A stretch of 16,367 nt of DNA, from positions 1 through 16,367 of the forward strand of contig ONPE01000032.1 of the NCBI GenBank assembly GCA_900319615.1, written 5' to 3'. The stretch's first letter is position 1; every line of letters starts with the position of its first letter. Below the pieces are notes generated by a model. The model made no database searches and was not told where the DNA came from. It saw only the letters and a program-made list of their open reading frames with translations. Of this stretch, positions 7,924 through 14,558 are shown piece by piece. Origin of the DNA: an uncultured Eubacteriales bacterium. Its GTDB lineage: Bacteria; Bacillota; Clostridia; Oscillospirales; Acutalibacteraceae. Made by a program: the position numbers and the translations under genes.

Positions 7924-7963
7924 GGCTGTCGCGAAGCGTGAAGTTTTGCGGCAGCCTTTTTGT
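7924..7963 (+). terminator. Rho-independent terminator of the carbohydrate-binding protein gene
   Basis: GGCTGTCGC (7924-7932) pairs with GCGGCAGCC (7948-7956), with one G-U pair and a 15-base loop, followed by TTTTT (7957-7961). It starts 42 bases after the stop codon. Confidence 0.85.
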
Positions 7964-8063
7964 TTGTTATGCTTCAAAGCAACACAAAAAGTTCCGCTGA
8001 TATCCCATCAAAACGAACCGATCTGGATTTGTAAAAAAATACTGTCACGGATTTAACCGACCG

Positions 8064-8100
8064 AAAAAACGCCGGGTGAACGGGGAACGTCCACTCGGCG
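8064..8100 (-). terminator. Terminator of the minus-strand nucleoside salvage operon
   Basis: The 13-bp arms 8070-8082 and 8088-8100 have one G-U pair and one mismatch around a 5-base loop. On the minus strand the hairpin is followed by TTTTTT (8069-8064). It lies about 290 bases beyond the last gene's stop codon, with the palindromic repeats in between. Confidence 0.7.
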
Positions 8101-8125
8101 AATCTTTTATCCTATATTAAAAATA

Positions 8126-8162
8126 GTCATTGCGAGGGCTTTAGCCCGTGGCAATCTCAACC
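8126..8162 (+). repeat. Interspersed palindromic repeat, short copy B1
   Basis: A compact 37-base unit running from GTCATTGCGAGG to GTGGCAATCTCAACC, with an internal GGGCT-TTA-GCCC hairpin (8136-8147). It shares both ends with copies A and B2 but lacks the internal inverted insertion, so it may represent the basic unit. Confidence 0.85.
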
Positions 8163-8172
8163 GATTAAAAAT

Positions 8173-8286
8173 GTCATTGCGAGGGGTGCAAAGGTTAAGG
8201 TTGAGATTCCCACGTCGGAGCTTTGCTCCTCCTCGGAATGACGAATTATATGCGACCCGTGGCAATCTCAACATATTAAAAAGGGT
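8173..8286. repeat. Interspersed palindromic repeat, composite copy B2
   Basis: It begins GTCATTGCGAGG (8173-8184), inverted with one mismatch at 8231-8242 (CCTCGGAATGAC). GGTTGAGATT (8199-8208) is mirrored by AATCTCAAC (8264-8272), and a small GGAGC-TTT-GCTCC hairpin sits at 8217-8229. It ends with TAAAAAGGGT (8277-8286), as copy A does. The layout, a forward half, an inverted unit, then a forward half, is the same as in copy A, so composite units seem to spread as such. Confidence 0.85.
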
Positions 8287-8392
8287 AAAGTGTCCGGCGG
8301 ACACTTTAGTGCTTGCGCCGGGGAAGTTTATTAAATACATCTGGCAGATAATTGAATTTTACGTTTGATATTCTGCTTGTTTTTTCTGCGGC

Positions 8393-9259
8393 TCAATCCT
8401 CGAGCTCAATGATCTCGACTTTCTTCTGACTGATGCGAAAATCCGATCTTGAAGCAGCTACCTCTCTGCAGTAGTCGAGGGTATCCTGTACCTTGTCCGC
8501 CAGCTCGCGGACAAGCCTGCGGAATTCGGGCGCTTTGGGCTTTGTGTAGAGCACGATGGCGTCGTCCCGGACTTCAACGTTTCGGATGGACTCGTGCGTT
8601 CCGAAGGCTTCTATGCCGTTTTTGCCGTGCACCGCGGAGGAGTCGAACAGCAGCTCCGAGTTCCTGTTTGCGCCCACGTCGATCTCGTCCGCCAAACGGA
8701 TGATCGCGGCGAGGAACGCCGTGCGGATAACTCCGTCCGGCGACGTCAGATCGGGGTATTCCTTCTCGTCAGTCAGATCGGTCTTCCTGTGTCCTCTGGA
8801 CACCTGCACGATGGCGAACACCATCTCCTCGCAGGGGATGTCGAACAGCTCTGCGTATTTGCGGATGAAAAGACCGCTGTATTCGTTGTGGAAAGCGCGG
8901 ATGATCGCGTCTGTGTCCTCGCGGCTGTGCGTCTCGAAGTAATCGCCGAAGTCGATCTGCTTTGACAGCTCCTCGTAGTTCTTCTGGCTGATGCCCATGC
9001 CGATATCGTGCAGATAACACGACATGATAAGCACATAGCACTCCGCCGGGCTGAGCCTTTCGATCTGCTCTTCTCCCAGGAGCATATTGCTGTATTCCAG
9101 CACATCCATGCTGTGCAGGATGGTGTGATCGGTGAAATCGGGGAACCGCGGTATGAAGGATTCAAGCATTTTTTGCAGCACGACCGCGCTGTCCTTTGTC
9201 CTTTGATGGAGCTCTCTGTTCTCCGTCAGCAGCTTTGTTTCCAGTTGAAAATCACCCAT
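8393..9259 (-). CDS. HD-domain protein (putative metal-dependent phosphohydrolase), coupled to deoD
   Basis: With the ATG at 9259 the protein has 288 residues. H45 and H49 (DHTILHSMDV), the HD pair H84-D85 (CYLHDIGMGI), H157 (SRGHRK) and D191 (RLADEID) form an HD-type metal-binding set. HD proteins commonly hydrolyse phosphate esters of nucleotides, but many have other substrates. The C-terminal part (about 200-288) is not recognised. A longer frame opens at a TTG at 9295, but GGAGG lies 11 bases before the ATG and the shorter form overlaps deoD by only 8 bases, a typical coupled arrangement. As last gene of a nucleoside phosphorylase operon it might supply nucleosides from nucleotides; this is inference. 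No membrane segment or signal peptide is seen. Confidence 0.8.
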   Translation of the reverse strand: MGDFQLETKLLTENRELHQRTKDSAVVLQKMLESFIPRFPDFTDHTILHSMDVLEYSNMLLGEEQIERLSPAECYVLIMSCYLHDIGMGISQKNYEELSKQIDFGDYFETHSREDTDAIIRAFHNEYSGLFIRKYAELFDIPCEEMVFAIVQVSRGHRKTDLTDEKEYPDLTSPDGVIRTAFLAAIIRLADEIDVGANRNSELLFDSSAVHGKNGIEAFGTHESIRNVEVRDDAIVLYTKPKAPEFRRLVRELADKVQDTLDYCREVAASRSDFRISQKKVEIIELED

Positions 9260-9989
9260 TTTGCTGTGTTCCTCCGTTATTAACAGCTGTTTCAAGTGCG
9301 ATCCGGATCATCTTGCGGAAGGAATTCTGACGATCTGAAGCGCTCATCTCTTCCTTCGACACCAACGAATCGGAGATGGTCAGCAGACACGCCGCCTTTT
9401 TACCGAGGGCGTCGGCGTTGTGGAACAGAGCGAAGCTCTCCATCTCTACGCAGGCGCATCCGTGTTCCTCGTGCAGAGCCTTGAAATAATCTGCTCCGCC
9501 GTCCTTATAAAAAACGTCGGTAGAATGTATCGGCGCAACGACAAGCTGTTCGCCGAGCTTCTCCGCCGTCGATATGATCGCGGCGTTCAGGTCGCTGTCA
9601 GGATACTTGATCCGGTCGTCGCTGCCGTTCCGGACTTTGCCGTAGGTGGATTCGCTCCAAGCGTATTCTGTCAGTACGACGTCGCCCAAATTCAGCTCGG
9701 GAACATATGACCCGGCTGAGCCGATACGGATGATCGCCTTGACGTCATACACCGAGAACAGCTCGTGGGAATATATGCCGATCGACGGCATCCCCATGCC
9801 GCTTCCCATCACCGAGACGCGTTTCCCTTTATATGTACCGGTATAGCCGAGCATACCTCTTACCTGATTCACGAGCTTCGGGTCGTCCAGATAAGTTTCT
9901 GCGACCATCTTCGCCCTCAGCGGGTCTCCGGGCATCAGTACGACGTCGGCAAAATCTCCTTTGCTTGCTTCTATATGCGGTGTAGCCAT
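9252..9989 (-). CDS. deoD: Purine-nucleoside phosphorylase, DeoD type
   Basis: The 245-residue product is full length for hexameric, trimer-of-dimers PNP. The E. coli active-site residues are found with a small offset: H5 (TPHI), G21 and R25 (MPGDPLRAK), R44 (QVRGMLGYTG), R88 and S91 (RIGSAGS), M183 and E184 (VEMES), the proton-donating D207 (LTISDSL) and R220 (ASDRQNSF). It performs reversible phosphorolysis of purine (deoxy)nucleosides to base and (deoxy)ribose-1-phosphate in the cytoplasm. AAGGAG lies 10 bases ahead of the ATG. It sits 54 bases downstream of the pyrimidine-nucleoside phosphorylase gene and overlaps the HD-protein gene by 8 bases, so the three likely share one mRNA. Confidence 0.96.
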   Translation of the reverse strand: MATPHIEASKGDFADVVLMPGDPLRAKMVAETYLDDPKLVNQVRGMLGYTGTYKGKRVSVMGSGMGMPSIGIYSHELFSVYDVKAIIRIGSAGSYVPELNLGDVVLTEYAWSESTYGKVRNGSDDRIKYPDSDLNAAIISTAEKLGEQLVVAPIHSTDVFYKDGGADYFKALHEEHGCACVEMESFALFHNADALGKKAACLLTISDSLVSKEEMSASDRQNSFRKMIRIALETAVNNGGTQQNG

Positions 9990-10043
9990 AAACCTGCTCT
10001 CCTTAAATGCTTTGACTTTTCGGTCAGGGTGACTGTAGATCCC

Positions 10044-11354
10044 TTATCTCACGATACCTTGTATAAGCTCGGTTTTCTGAGGAGCCTCGCTGCCGAAGGT
10101 GAGCGCGGCTAAATAGCGCTCTTCGGCCGGCTTGACGGCGTCCTCTCTGTTTGTGTACAGATATCCGAGAGTCATTCCCTTTTCAACACGGTCGCCGGTC
10201 TTTGCTTCTATGGTCAGACCTGCGCCGTAGTCGATGGATTCTTCCTTGGTGCTTCTGCCGGCTCCCAGTATCATCGCAGCCGTGCCGATCTCCGCTGCGT
10301 CCATCGAGGTGATGTAGCCGTCGGTGGGGGAGAGTATCGGGACGATATGGCTGACCGGGTGGACTTCGGCAAAGCGCTTTGTATCGTCAAGGCAGCTGAC
10401 GTCGCCGCCCTGAGCAGCGATCCATTCCTTCATCTTGGCAAATGCGGCTCCGCTCTCGATAGCGCCGACAGCCTGAGCCTGCGCCTCTTCATGCGTGATA
10501 CCCTTGAACAGCATGACCATCTCGGTCGCGAGGGCGATGCAAACCTCGTAGAGGTCGCCTTTTCTCTCGCCCTTAAGCACCTCGACCGCCTCGATGATCT
10601 CCAGAGAATTACCTACCGCATATCCGAGCGGCCTGTCCATATCGGTGATCAGCGCCGCCATGTTGCGTCCGCACAGCTTGCCGATCTTCACCATGCTCTC
10701 TGCGAGCTTCTTCGAATCTTCATATGTTTTCATGAACGCGCCGCTGCCGGTCTTGACGTCCAGCACGATGTTGTGAGAACCTGCGGCGAGCTTCTTAGAC
10801 ATGATGCTGGAGGTGATAAGGGGGATCGAATCCACCGTAGCGGTCACGTCGCGAAGCGCATATAGCTTTTTGTCGGCGGGGGTCATGTTGCCCGATTGCC
10901 CGATGATGGCGAGACCGACCTTATCGCACTGGTCGAGGAACTCTTCGCGCGAGATCGTCATCCTCATACCGGGGATGGATTCGAGCTTGTCCACCGTGCC
11001 GCCGGTGTGACCCAGCCCTCTGCCGGACATCTTGGTCACCTTGGCGCCGAGGGCAGCCGCAATAGGCCCTACGATGAGGGAGGTCTTGTCGCCGACTCCG
11101 CCGGTGGAGTGCTTGTCGGAAGAAAGCTCACCGAAACGGCTAAGATCGAGCATATCGCCCGAGCGCGCCATGCTGTAGGTCAGCGCCGCGGTCTCGTCAT
11201 CGTCCATACCGCGCAGGCATATCGCCATGCACAGCGCCGACGCCTGATAATCGGGTATCTCGCCGCGTGTATAGCCGTCGATAAAAAAGCCGATCTCCTC
11301 GTCGCTCAGTCTTTCTCCGTTCCTCTTTTTCAGGATGATATCGTACATTCTCAT
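10044..11354 (-). CDS. pdp: Pyrimidine-nucleoside phosphorylase (thymidine/uridine phosphorylase family)
   Basis: The 436-residue protein matches the length of Bacillus Pdp. The small helical domain opens with MYDIILKKRNGERLSDEEI. The phosphate-binding KHSTGGVGDKTS is at about 81-92, the family signature SGRGLGHTGGTVDKLE at 110-125, and DVKTGSGAFM further on. The C-terminal domain has the lipoyl-like VEKGMTLGYLYTN. The enzyme splits thymidine, deoxyuridine and usually uridine with phosphate. A longer frame opens at a GTG at 11387, but the ATG at 11354 has GAAAGAGGG 8 bases upstream and gives the N-terminus typical of the family. It is first in the operon with deoD and the HD gene. Whether it is the broad Pdp or the thymidine-specific DeoA type is not certain from sequence alone. 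No deoC, deoB or cdd is present nearby. Confidence 0.94.
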   Translation of the reverse strand: MRMYDIILKKRNGERLSDEEIGFFIDGYTRGEIPDYQASALCMAICLRGMDDDETAALTYSMARSGDMLDLSRFGELSSDKHSTGGVGDKTSLIVGPIAAALGAKVTKMSGRGLGHTGGTVDKLESIPGMRMTISREEFLDQCDKVGLAIIGQSGNMTPADKKLYALRDVTATVDSIPLITSSIMSKKLAAGSHNIVLDVKTGSGAFMKTYEDSKKLAESMVKIGKLCGRNMAALITDMDRPLGYAVGNSLEIIEAVEVLKGERKGDLYEVCIALATEMVMLFKGITHEEAQAQAVGAIESGAAFAKMKEWIAAQGGDVSCLDDTKRFAEVHPVSHIVPILSPTDGYITSMDAAEIGTAAMILGAGRSTKEESIDYGAGLTIEAKTGDRVEKGMTLGYLYTNREDAVKPAEERYLAALTFGSEAPQKTELIQGIVR

Positions 11355-11387
11355 AGGTTTGACCCTCTTTCTTTTGGCTTTTTGCAC

Positions 11388-11417
11388 CCTGTCATCGTTC
11401 GTTATGCCGATGACAGG
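11388..11417 (-). promoter_or_regulatory. Perfect 10-bp stem-loop in the leader of the nucleoside salvage operon
   Basis: CCTGTCATCG (11388-11397) and CGATGACAGG (11408-11417) form a perfect stem with a 10-base loop. It lies about 35 bases upstream of the start codon within the roughly 160-base leader. No T-run follows on either strand, so it is not a simple terminator. It could be an operator or an mRNA-stability or regulatory hairpin; no known riboswitch was recognised. Confidence 0.45.
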
Positions 11418-11522
11418 ATAGCGTCAAAAGCGATCGCGTTTTCTCAGACATAAGGCAGCCGCGACAGAGCGCGAAAGCCTGAGCCTGCACGTGAAACGCA
11501 CCGTTCTTTACATACATAATCT

Positions 11523-11552
11523 ACTATACACCATCCGCGATAACATTGTCAA
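11523..11552 (-). promoter_or_regulatory. Strong sigma-A promoter of the nucleoside salvage operon
   Basis: On the minus strand perfect TTGACA (11552-11547) is followed after 18 bases by TATAGT (11528-11523). It lies about 170 bases upstream of the pdp start codon, with no competing gene between. Confidence 0.75.
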
Positions 11553-11813
11553 CGGATATCGACAGAATCCGCCGATAAACAAAAATGCTCGGGGATGACG
11601 TATTGATTTGCTGAAAAGCTGCCCGTTTTCAGCGGTAAAGCCGGTTTATTGCCGCCTGCATTATGCGTCCGGACGCTCAAATTTTTATTGCAAGCTGCTG
11701 CGCTTGTATTGCGGATACTGTATCCGTTTTACACTTTTCACGGTATTTCGGGAGAAGGTTCATTTATATTTTGAGCTTTTTCTATGAAATATTCACCAAT
11801 ATGACATTTTCAT
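11553..11813. other. Intergenic stretch between promoters, no gene recognised
   Basis: The stretch holds an 8-bp perfect hairpin (GCTGAAAA at 11610-11617, TTTTCAGC at 11626-11633) without a T-run, then increasingly AT-rich DNA. An open frame at 11663-11869 on the plus strand has no ribosome-binding site, reads through a promoter and a terminator, and has no recognisable motif, so I do not call it a gene. Confidence 0.5.
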
Positions 11814-11842
11814 TTGAAATTCAACTCCTAAATAGATATAAT
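11814..11842 (+). promoter_or_regulatory. Near-consensus promoter pointing into a terminator hairpin
   Basis: TTGAAA (11814-11819) and perfect TATAAT (11837-11842) are separated by exactly 17 bases. Transcription would begin near 11849, only a few bases before the hairpin at 11853-11883. No gene on the plus strand follows for over 3 kb. Confidence 0.5.
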
Positions 11843-11852
11843 GGTATAAGTA

Positions 11853-11883
11853 AAAAGGGGGTTCCGTAACGGAATCCCCTTTT
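11853..11883 (-). terminator. Rho-independent terminator, original end of the SOS-type operon
   Basis: The 14-bp arms 11853-11866 and 11870-11883 pair fully, with one G-U pair, around a 3-base loop. On the minus strand a run of five T's (11856-11852, partly in the stem) ends the signal. Apart from the inserted element, it would sit about 17 bases after the yolD stop. It may also act on the plus strand. Confidence 0.85.
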
Positions 11884-11902
11884 GGATATGCGCTATTGCT
11901 TA

Positions 11903-12164
11903 GGGTGACAGGAATAATCCGAACCGTGGTTTTGACGGGCATATTTCCGCCTGCCCATTGTTAAAATCCTCGCGAACCCGTCAGGGTTCGCTGTGGTTTG
12001 ACAAAAATCTGCACCGTCAAAACTCCGAAGGACTGAAAATGAGCAAGATTTCGAGCAAGTTTCGGTGCAGAAAGTGCAGGCAGGCTGGCGCCTGCCAAGA
12101 TCGATAAGCCGAAAATTGCCGCAATATTGCCATTTTCAGCAGGTTCGGATTATTCCTGTCACCC
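11903..12164. mobile_element. MITE-like non-coding element with 26-bp perfect inverted ends and TA duplication
   Basis: Positions 11900-11925 and 12142-12167 are exact inverted copies (26 bp, starting TTAGGGTGACAGGAATAATC). If the flanking TA (11901-11902 and 12165-12166) is a target duplication, the element is 262 bp. The interior has no coding potential but is highly structured: GCGAACCC/GGGTTCGC (11972-11991), GTTTTGACGG (11929-11938) against CCGTCAAAAC (12014-12023), CTGCACCG (12009-12016) against CGGTGCAG (12063-12070), and GGCAGGC/GCCTGCC (12079-12096). TA duplication points to IS630/Tc1-mariner-like mobilisation, but no transposase is present and the family is inference. Alternatively it is a structured RNA carried in the 3' end of the operon mRNA. 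Confidence 0.8.
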
Positions 12165-12625
12165 TAACCTTGTTGGTAGGTGATCTTAATGATCCTGCTG
12201 ACAGGGATATCCGCGGTCGGTATCCGTTTATCCTCGATATCGTCGGAGCCGTAGAATATCAGCTTTTTATCTGTCGGATCGAACTTTTTGACGATACCCG
12301 TCAGCGTTTCGTAGCTGCCGCCCTTTTTGTGATGATCGGGCTTGAAGTAGGTGACGCTCACGGTCGGATGATCGCCGTTAGCCGTCCTTTCGGATATCTC
12401 ACCGATGACCGCGTTGATGATGCTTATCTCGTTTTCGGATAACTCGATCTCGCTGTCGACTGACCTTGCTTCTTCTATGACCATATCCTCATATCCGCTG
12501 AGCGCTTTGTAAGAGGCGAACTGAGCCGCGCGGTCGTACAGGCTCATGTGTTTTCTTGCGGTGCTTTGATGATGGGGGAGGTCGATTATGTCCGCGTACA
12601 CTTTTCTTGCGTTGTCCTCAGTCAT
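12164..12625 (-). CDS. YolD-like protein, partner of the Y-family polymerase
   Basis: The 153-residue protein has the YolD-family N-terminal block (YADIIDLPHHQSTARKHMS, then YDRAAQFASYKALSGYE), followed by a helix and a beta-rich part with VSVTYFKPD, GIVKKFD and a DIEDKRIPTADIPVSRI ending. In Firmicutes such proteins are encoded next to UvrX/YqjW-type polymerases. They are thought to assist them, in analogy to UmuD with UmuC, though the mechanism is not settled. The ATG overlaps the polymerase stop by 8 bases and GGAGG lies 11 bases before it. The stop TAG uses the inserted element's boundary (TA plus its first G); without the element the same codon would be TAA, so the protein is unchanged in length. 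Confidence 0.88.
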   Translation of the reverse strand: MTEDNARKVYADIIDLPHHQSTARKHMSLYDRAAQFASYKALSGYEDMVIEEARSVDSEIELSENEISIINAVIGEISERTANGDHPTVSVTYFKPDHHKKGGSYETLTGIVKKFDPTDKKLIFYGSDDIEDKRIPTADIPVSRIIKITYQQG

Positions 12626-14198
12626 CGGCTTTATGACCTCCTATCAGCTGGTTTCGTTCGATGGTCGTAGCACCGTCTAGTAAATTCATGCCCTTGACGA
12701 CGGCGTTTTTGCCGTAGCGGTGCTGCAGGGAGAGCATCGTGTTTTGTATCTGCTTTTCCCGTTCCTCCGCCGCTTTTTCGGCGGCTTTTTTCTTTTGCCC
12801 TTCTCCGTAGTCGTCAAACAGATTGAGCTGCTCCGAACCGTCTGCCGAGAGCTCTTCCTCTCGTTTCAGGTTGCAGGCGGCGATATTGACCCTGCGTATT
12901 AACAGATCGGGGTCGACTATCCTGTCGAACACGGCTGTCATCGTGTCCATGATCTTATGCGTCGAGTTTGTATACTCGGTCAGGTTGCCCGTACCGTGAG
13001 CATGAGAGGGCGCGATCCGTCCGTAATAATCCTTTCCAACCTTGCCCTTGTACGGCTGCCCTGTCTTGCGGACGAGATATGTCTTGTCACGGCTGCCGTC
13101 GGTTTTTACCGTCAGGCTTTCCCTGTCGTAATTGATATGCAGCACGATCTGCTTTGTGACGAGCTTTTTGCGAACAAGATCGAGGACGAGCAGCTCCGTC
13201 ATCTCCTTGACGATCAGCCTGCCCTTATCGAAATCATAGGGCTCCTTGAGGACTTGTCCCGAGGATAAAGAGTTAGTGCTCGGGCGGTATGCCTTGACGG
13301 TCTCGAGCGTTGTGGGCTCCCAACCCCAGGCGTGATCTATCAGCAGCTCTGCGTTTATCCCGAACAGCTTGTACAGCAGGTCTTCGCCTGCTTTTGTCGT
13401 TGAATACCGCGCGACGTCGCCCATGGTGAACATCCCGTATGCCTCAAGCTTGGATGAGATACCTCGTCCCACACGCCAGAAGTCGGTCAGCGGACGGTGG
13501 CACCACAGCAGCTCGCGGTATCTCATTTCGTCGAGCTCGGCGATACGGACGCCGTCTTTGTCCGCGGGGACGTGCTTCGCGACGATATCCATCGCCACCT
13601 TTGCGAGATACAGGTTGGTGCCGATGCCGGCTGTAGCCGTTATCCCGGTGGTGTGCAGCACCTCGCGCACCATCGCCATCGCCAGCTCATGAGCCGTCAT
13701 TTTGTACAGCCCGAGATAATGCGTAGCGTCGATGAACACCTCGTCGATCGAGTATACGTGTATATCCTCCGGGGCGATGAATTTCAGATAGACGGAGTAT
13801 ATCCTCGTGCTGTACTGCTCATACAGCAGCATACGCGGCGGAGCGACGATGTAAGATAGCTCCAGCGAGGGGTCGGCGGACAGGGTAGGGGAGTGGAAGG
13901 ATGAAGATACGAAGCGATACTCCCCGTCCTCTCCTTTTTGGAGCTTTTTGCTTTTGACAGCTTTTCTCAGCCGTTCGCTGTTGATCTCCTTCACCCTTTG
14001 CACGACCTCAAACAACCTCGCGCGTCCAGATATTTTATATGCCTTTAATGACGGCGACACCGCGAGGCAGATCGTCTTCTCGGTCCTTGTGGGGTCGGCG
14101 ACGACTAAATTTGTCGTAAGAGGATCGAGCTTGCGTTCTACACATTCAACGCTGGCATAGAAGCTCTTCAGATCTATTGCGATATATGTGCGTTCCAT
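12618..14198 (-). CDS. Y-family (UmuC/UvrX-type) translesion DNA polymerase
   Basis: The 526-residue product has the Y-family catalytic set: D9 in AIDLKSFYASVE and D152-E153 in SIDEVFIDAT, which bind the two metal ions. The palm/thumb region follows with TATAGIGTNLYLAK (about 187-200) and FWRVGRGISSKLEAYGM (240-256). A little-finger domain extends to about 440. QLNLF at 457-461 is a canonical sliding-clamp binding motif. A basic coiled stretch (468-485) and an ATTIERNQLIGGHKA tail end the protein. It inserts nucleotides opposite damaged bases at low fidelity. GGGAGGATC lies just ahead of the ATG. It is the second gene of the operon, 51 bases after the small unknown gene, and its last codons overlap yolD. 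This arrangement resembles the yqjW/yqjX-type pairs of Bacillus rather than dinB. Confidence 0.95.
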   Translation of the reverse strand: MERTYIAIDLKSFYASVECVERKLDPLTTNLVVADPTRTEKTICLAVSPSLKAYKISGRARLFEVVQRVKEINSERLRKAVKSKKLQKGEDGEYRFVSSSFHSPTLSADPSLELSYIVAPPRMLLYEQYSTRIYSVYLKFIAPEDIHVYSIDEVFIDATHYLGLYKMTAHELAMAMVREVLHTTGITATAGIGTNLYLAKVAMDIVAKHVPADKDGVRIAELDEMRYRELLWCHRPLTDFWRVGRGISSKLEAYGMFTMGDVARYSTTKAGEDLLYKLFGINAELLIDHAWGWEPTTLETVKAYRPSTNSLSSGQVLKEPYDFDKGRLIVKEMTELLVLDLVRKKLVTKQIVLHINYDRESLTVKTDGSRDKTYLVRKTGQPYKGKVGKDYYGRIAPSHAHGTGNLTEYTNSTHKIMDTMTAVFDRIVDPDLLIRRVNIAACNLKREEELSADGSEQLNLFDDYGEGQKKKAAEKAAEEREKQIQNTMLSLQHRYGKNAVVKGMNLLDGATTIERNQLIGGHKADD

Positions 14199-14249
14199 TT
14201 TGATCCTCCCTGTAAAATCTTACCGCGCTTATCATTTAAAAATACTCTG

Positions 14250-14525
14250 TCATGCTACCGGCTTCTCGATATACCATCTGCCGCACAATGATTCGAACAG
14301 CTCGTTGGTTTTCTCGAAGAAGAGAAAGCGTTCCTTGCCCTTTATGACGACCGTATAGCAGTCTCCGCTGTGATGCCCTTTGAGGGTCGAGGCTGGTCGG
14401 AAATCCTTGACGGAATCAATAGCGAAAACTCTCCCGTCTTCCCAAATAACGGAACGCGGCTGCATATATCCGGTCGTGTCAAAATCAGAGATGACCTTGA
14501 CATATACTTTGATATAGTTCCTCAT
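14250..14525 (-). CDS. Conserved-type 91-residue protein of unknown function, first gene of the SOS operon
   Basis: With the ATG at 14525 the product is 91 residues: MRNYIKVYVKVISDFDTTG, then a beta-rich core with PRSVIWEDGRVFAIDSV, DCYTVVIKGKERFLFFEKT and LCGRWYIEKPVA. GGGGAAGGTGG precedes this ATG by 5 bases; an earlier in-frame ATG at 14564 would lie inside the promoter/LexA site and is rejected. I recall similar small proteins beside Y-family polymerase genes in Clostridia but know no function. Its small all-beta look, position in front of the polymerase and shared control suggest an accessory or clamp/damage-related factor; that is a guess. No signal peptide or membrane segment is present. 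Confidence 0.75.
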   Translation of the reverse strand: MRNYIKVYVKVISDFDTTGYMQPRSVIWEDGRVFAIDSVKDFRPASTLKGHHSGDCYTVVIKGKERFLFFEKTNELFESLCGRWYIEKPVA

Positions 14526-14558
14526 AAAGCCACCTTCCCCATTGTTATTAATCTTATA

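Noticed and set aside
7096..7977. Open frame of 293 codons on the minus strand
   Set aside because: It is antisense to the secreted carbohydrate-binding protein gene and runs through its terminator; low-complexity valine-rich composition typical of a shadow frame.
8107..8368. Open frames on both strands within the repeat region
   Set aside because: They are made of the palindromic repeat units themselves; sequence like RGVQRLRLR or RNDIFN is commonly mis-annotated from such repeats.
8393..9295. TTG start at 9295 for the HD protein and GTG start at 11387 for pdp
   Set aside because: Both longer forms lack a good ribosome-binding site, whereas the internal ATGs at 9259 and 11354 have one and give family-like N-termini or short overlaps.
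11663..11869. Plus-strand open frame of 68 codons
   Set aside because: No ribosome-binding site, passes through a promoter and a terminator hairpin, no known motif.
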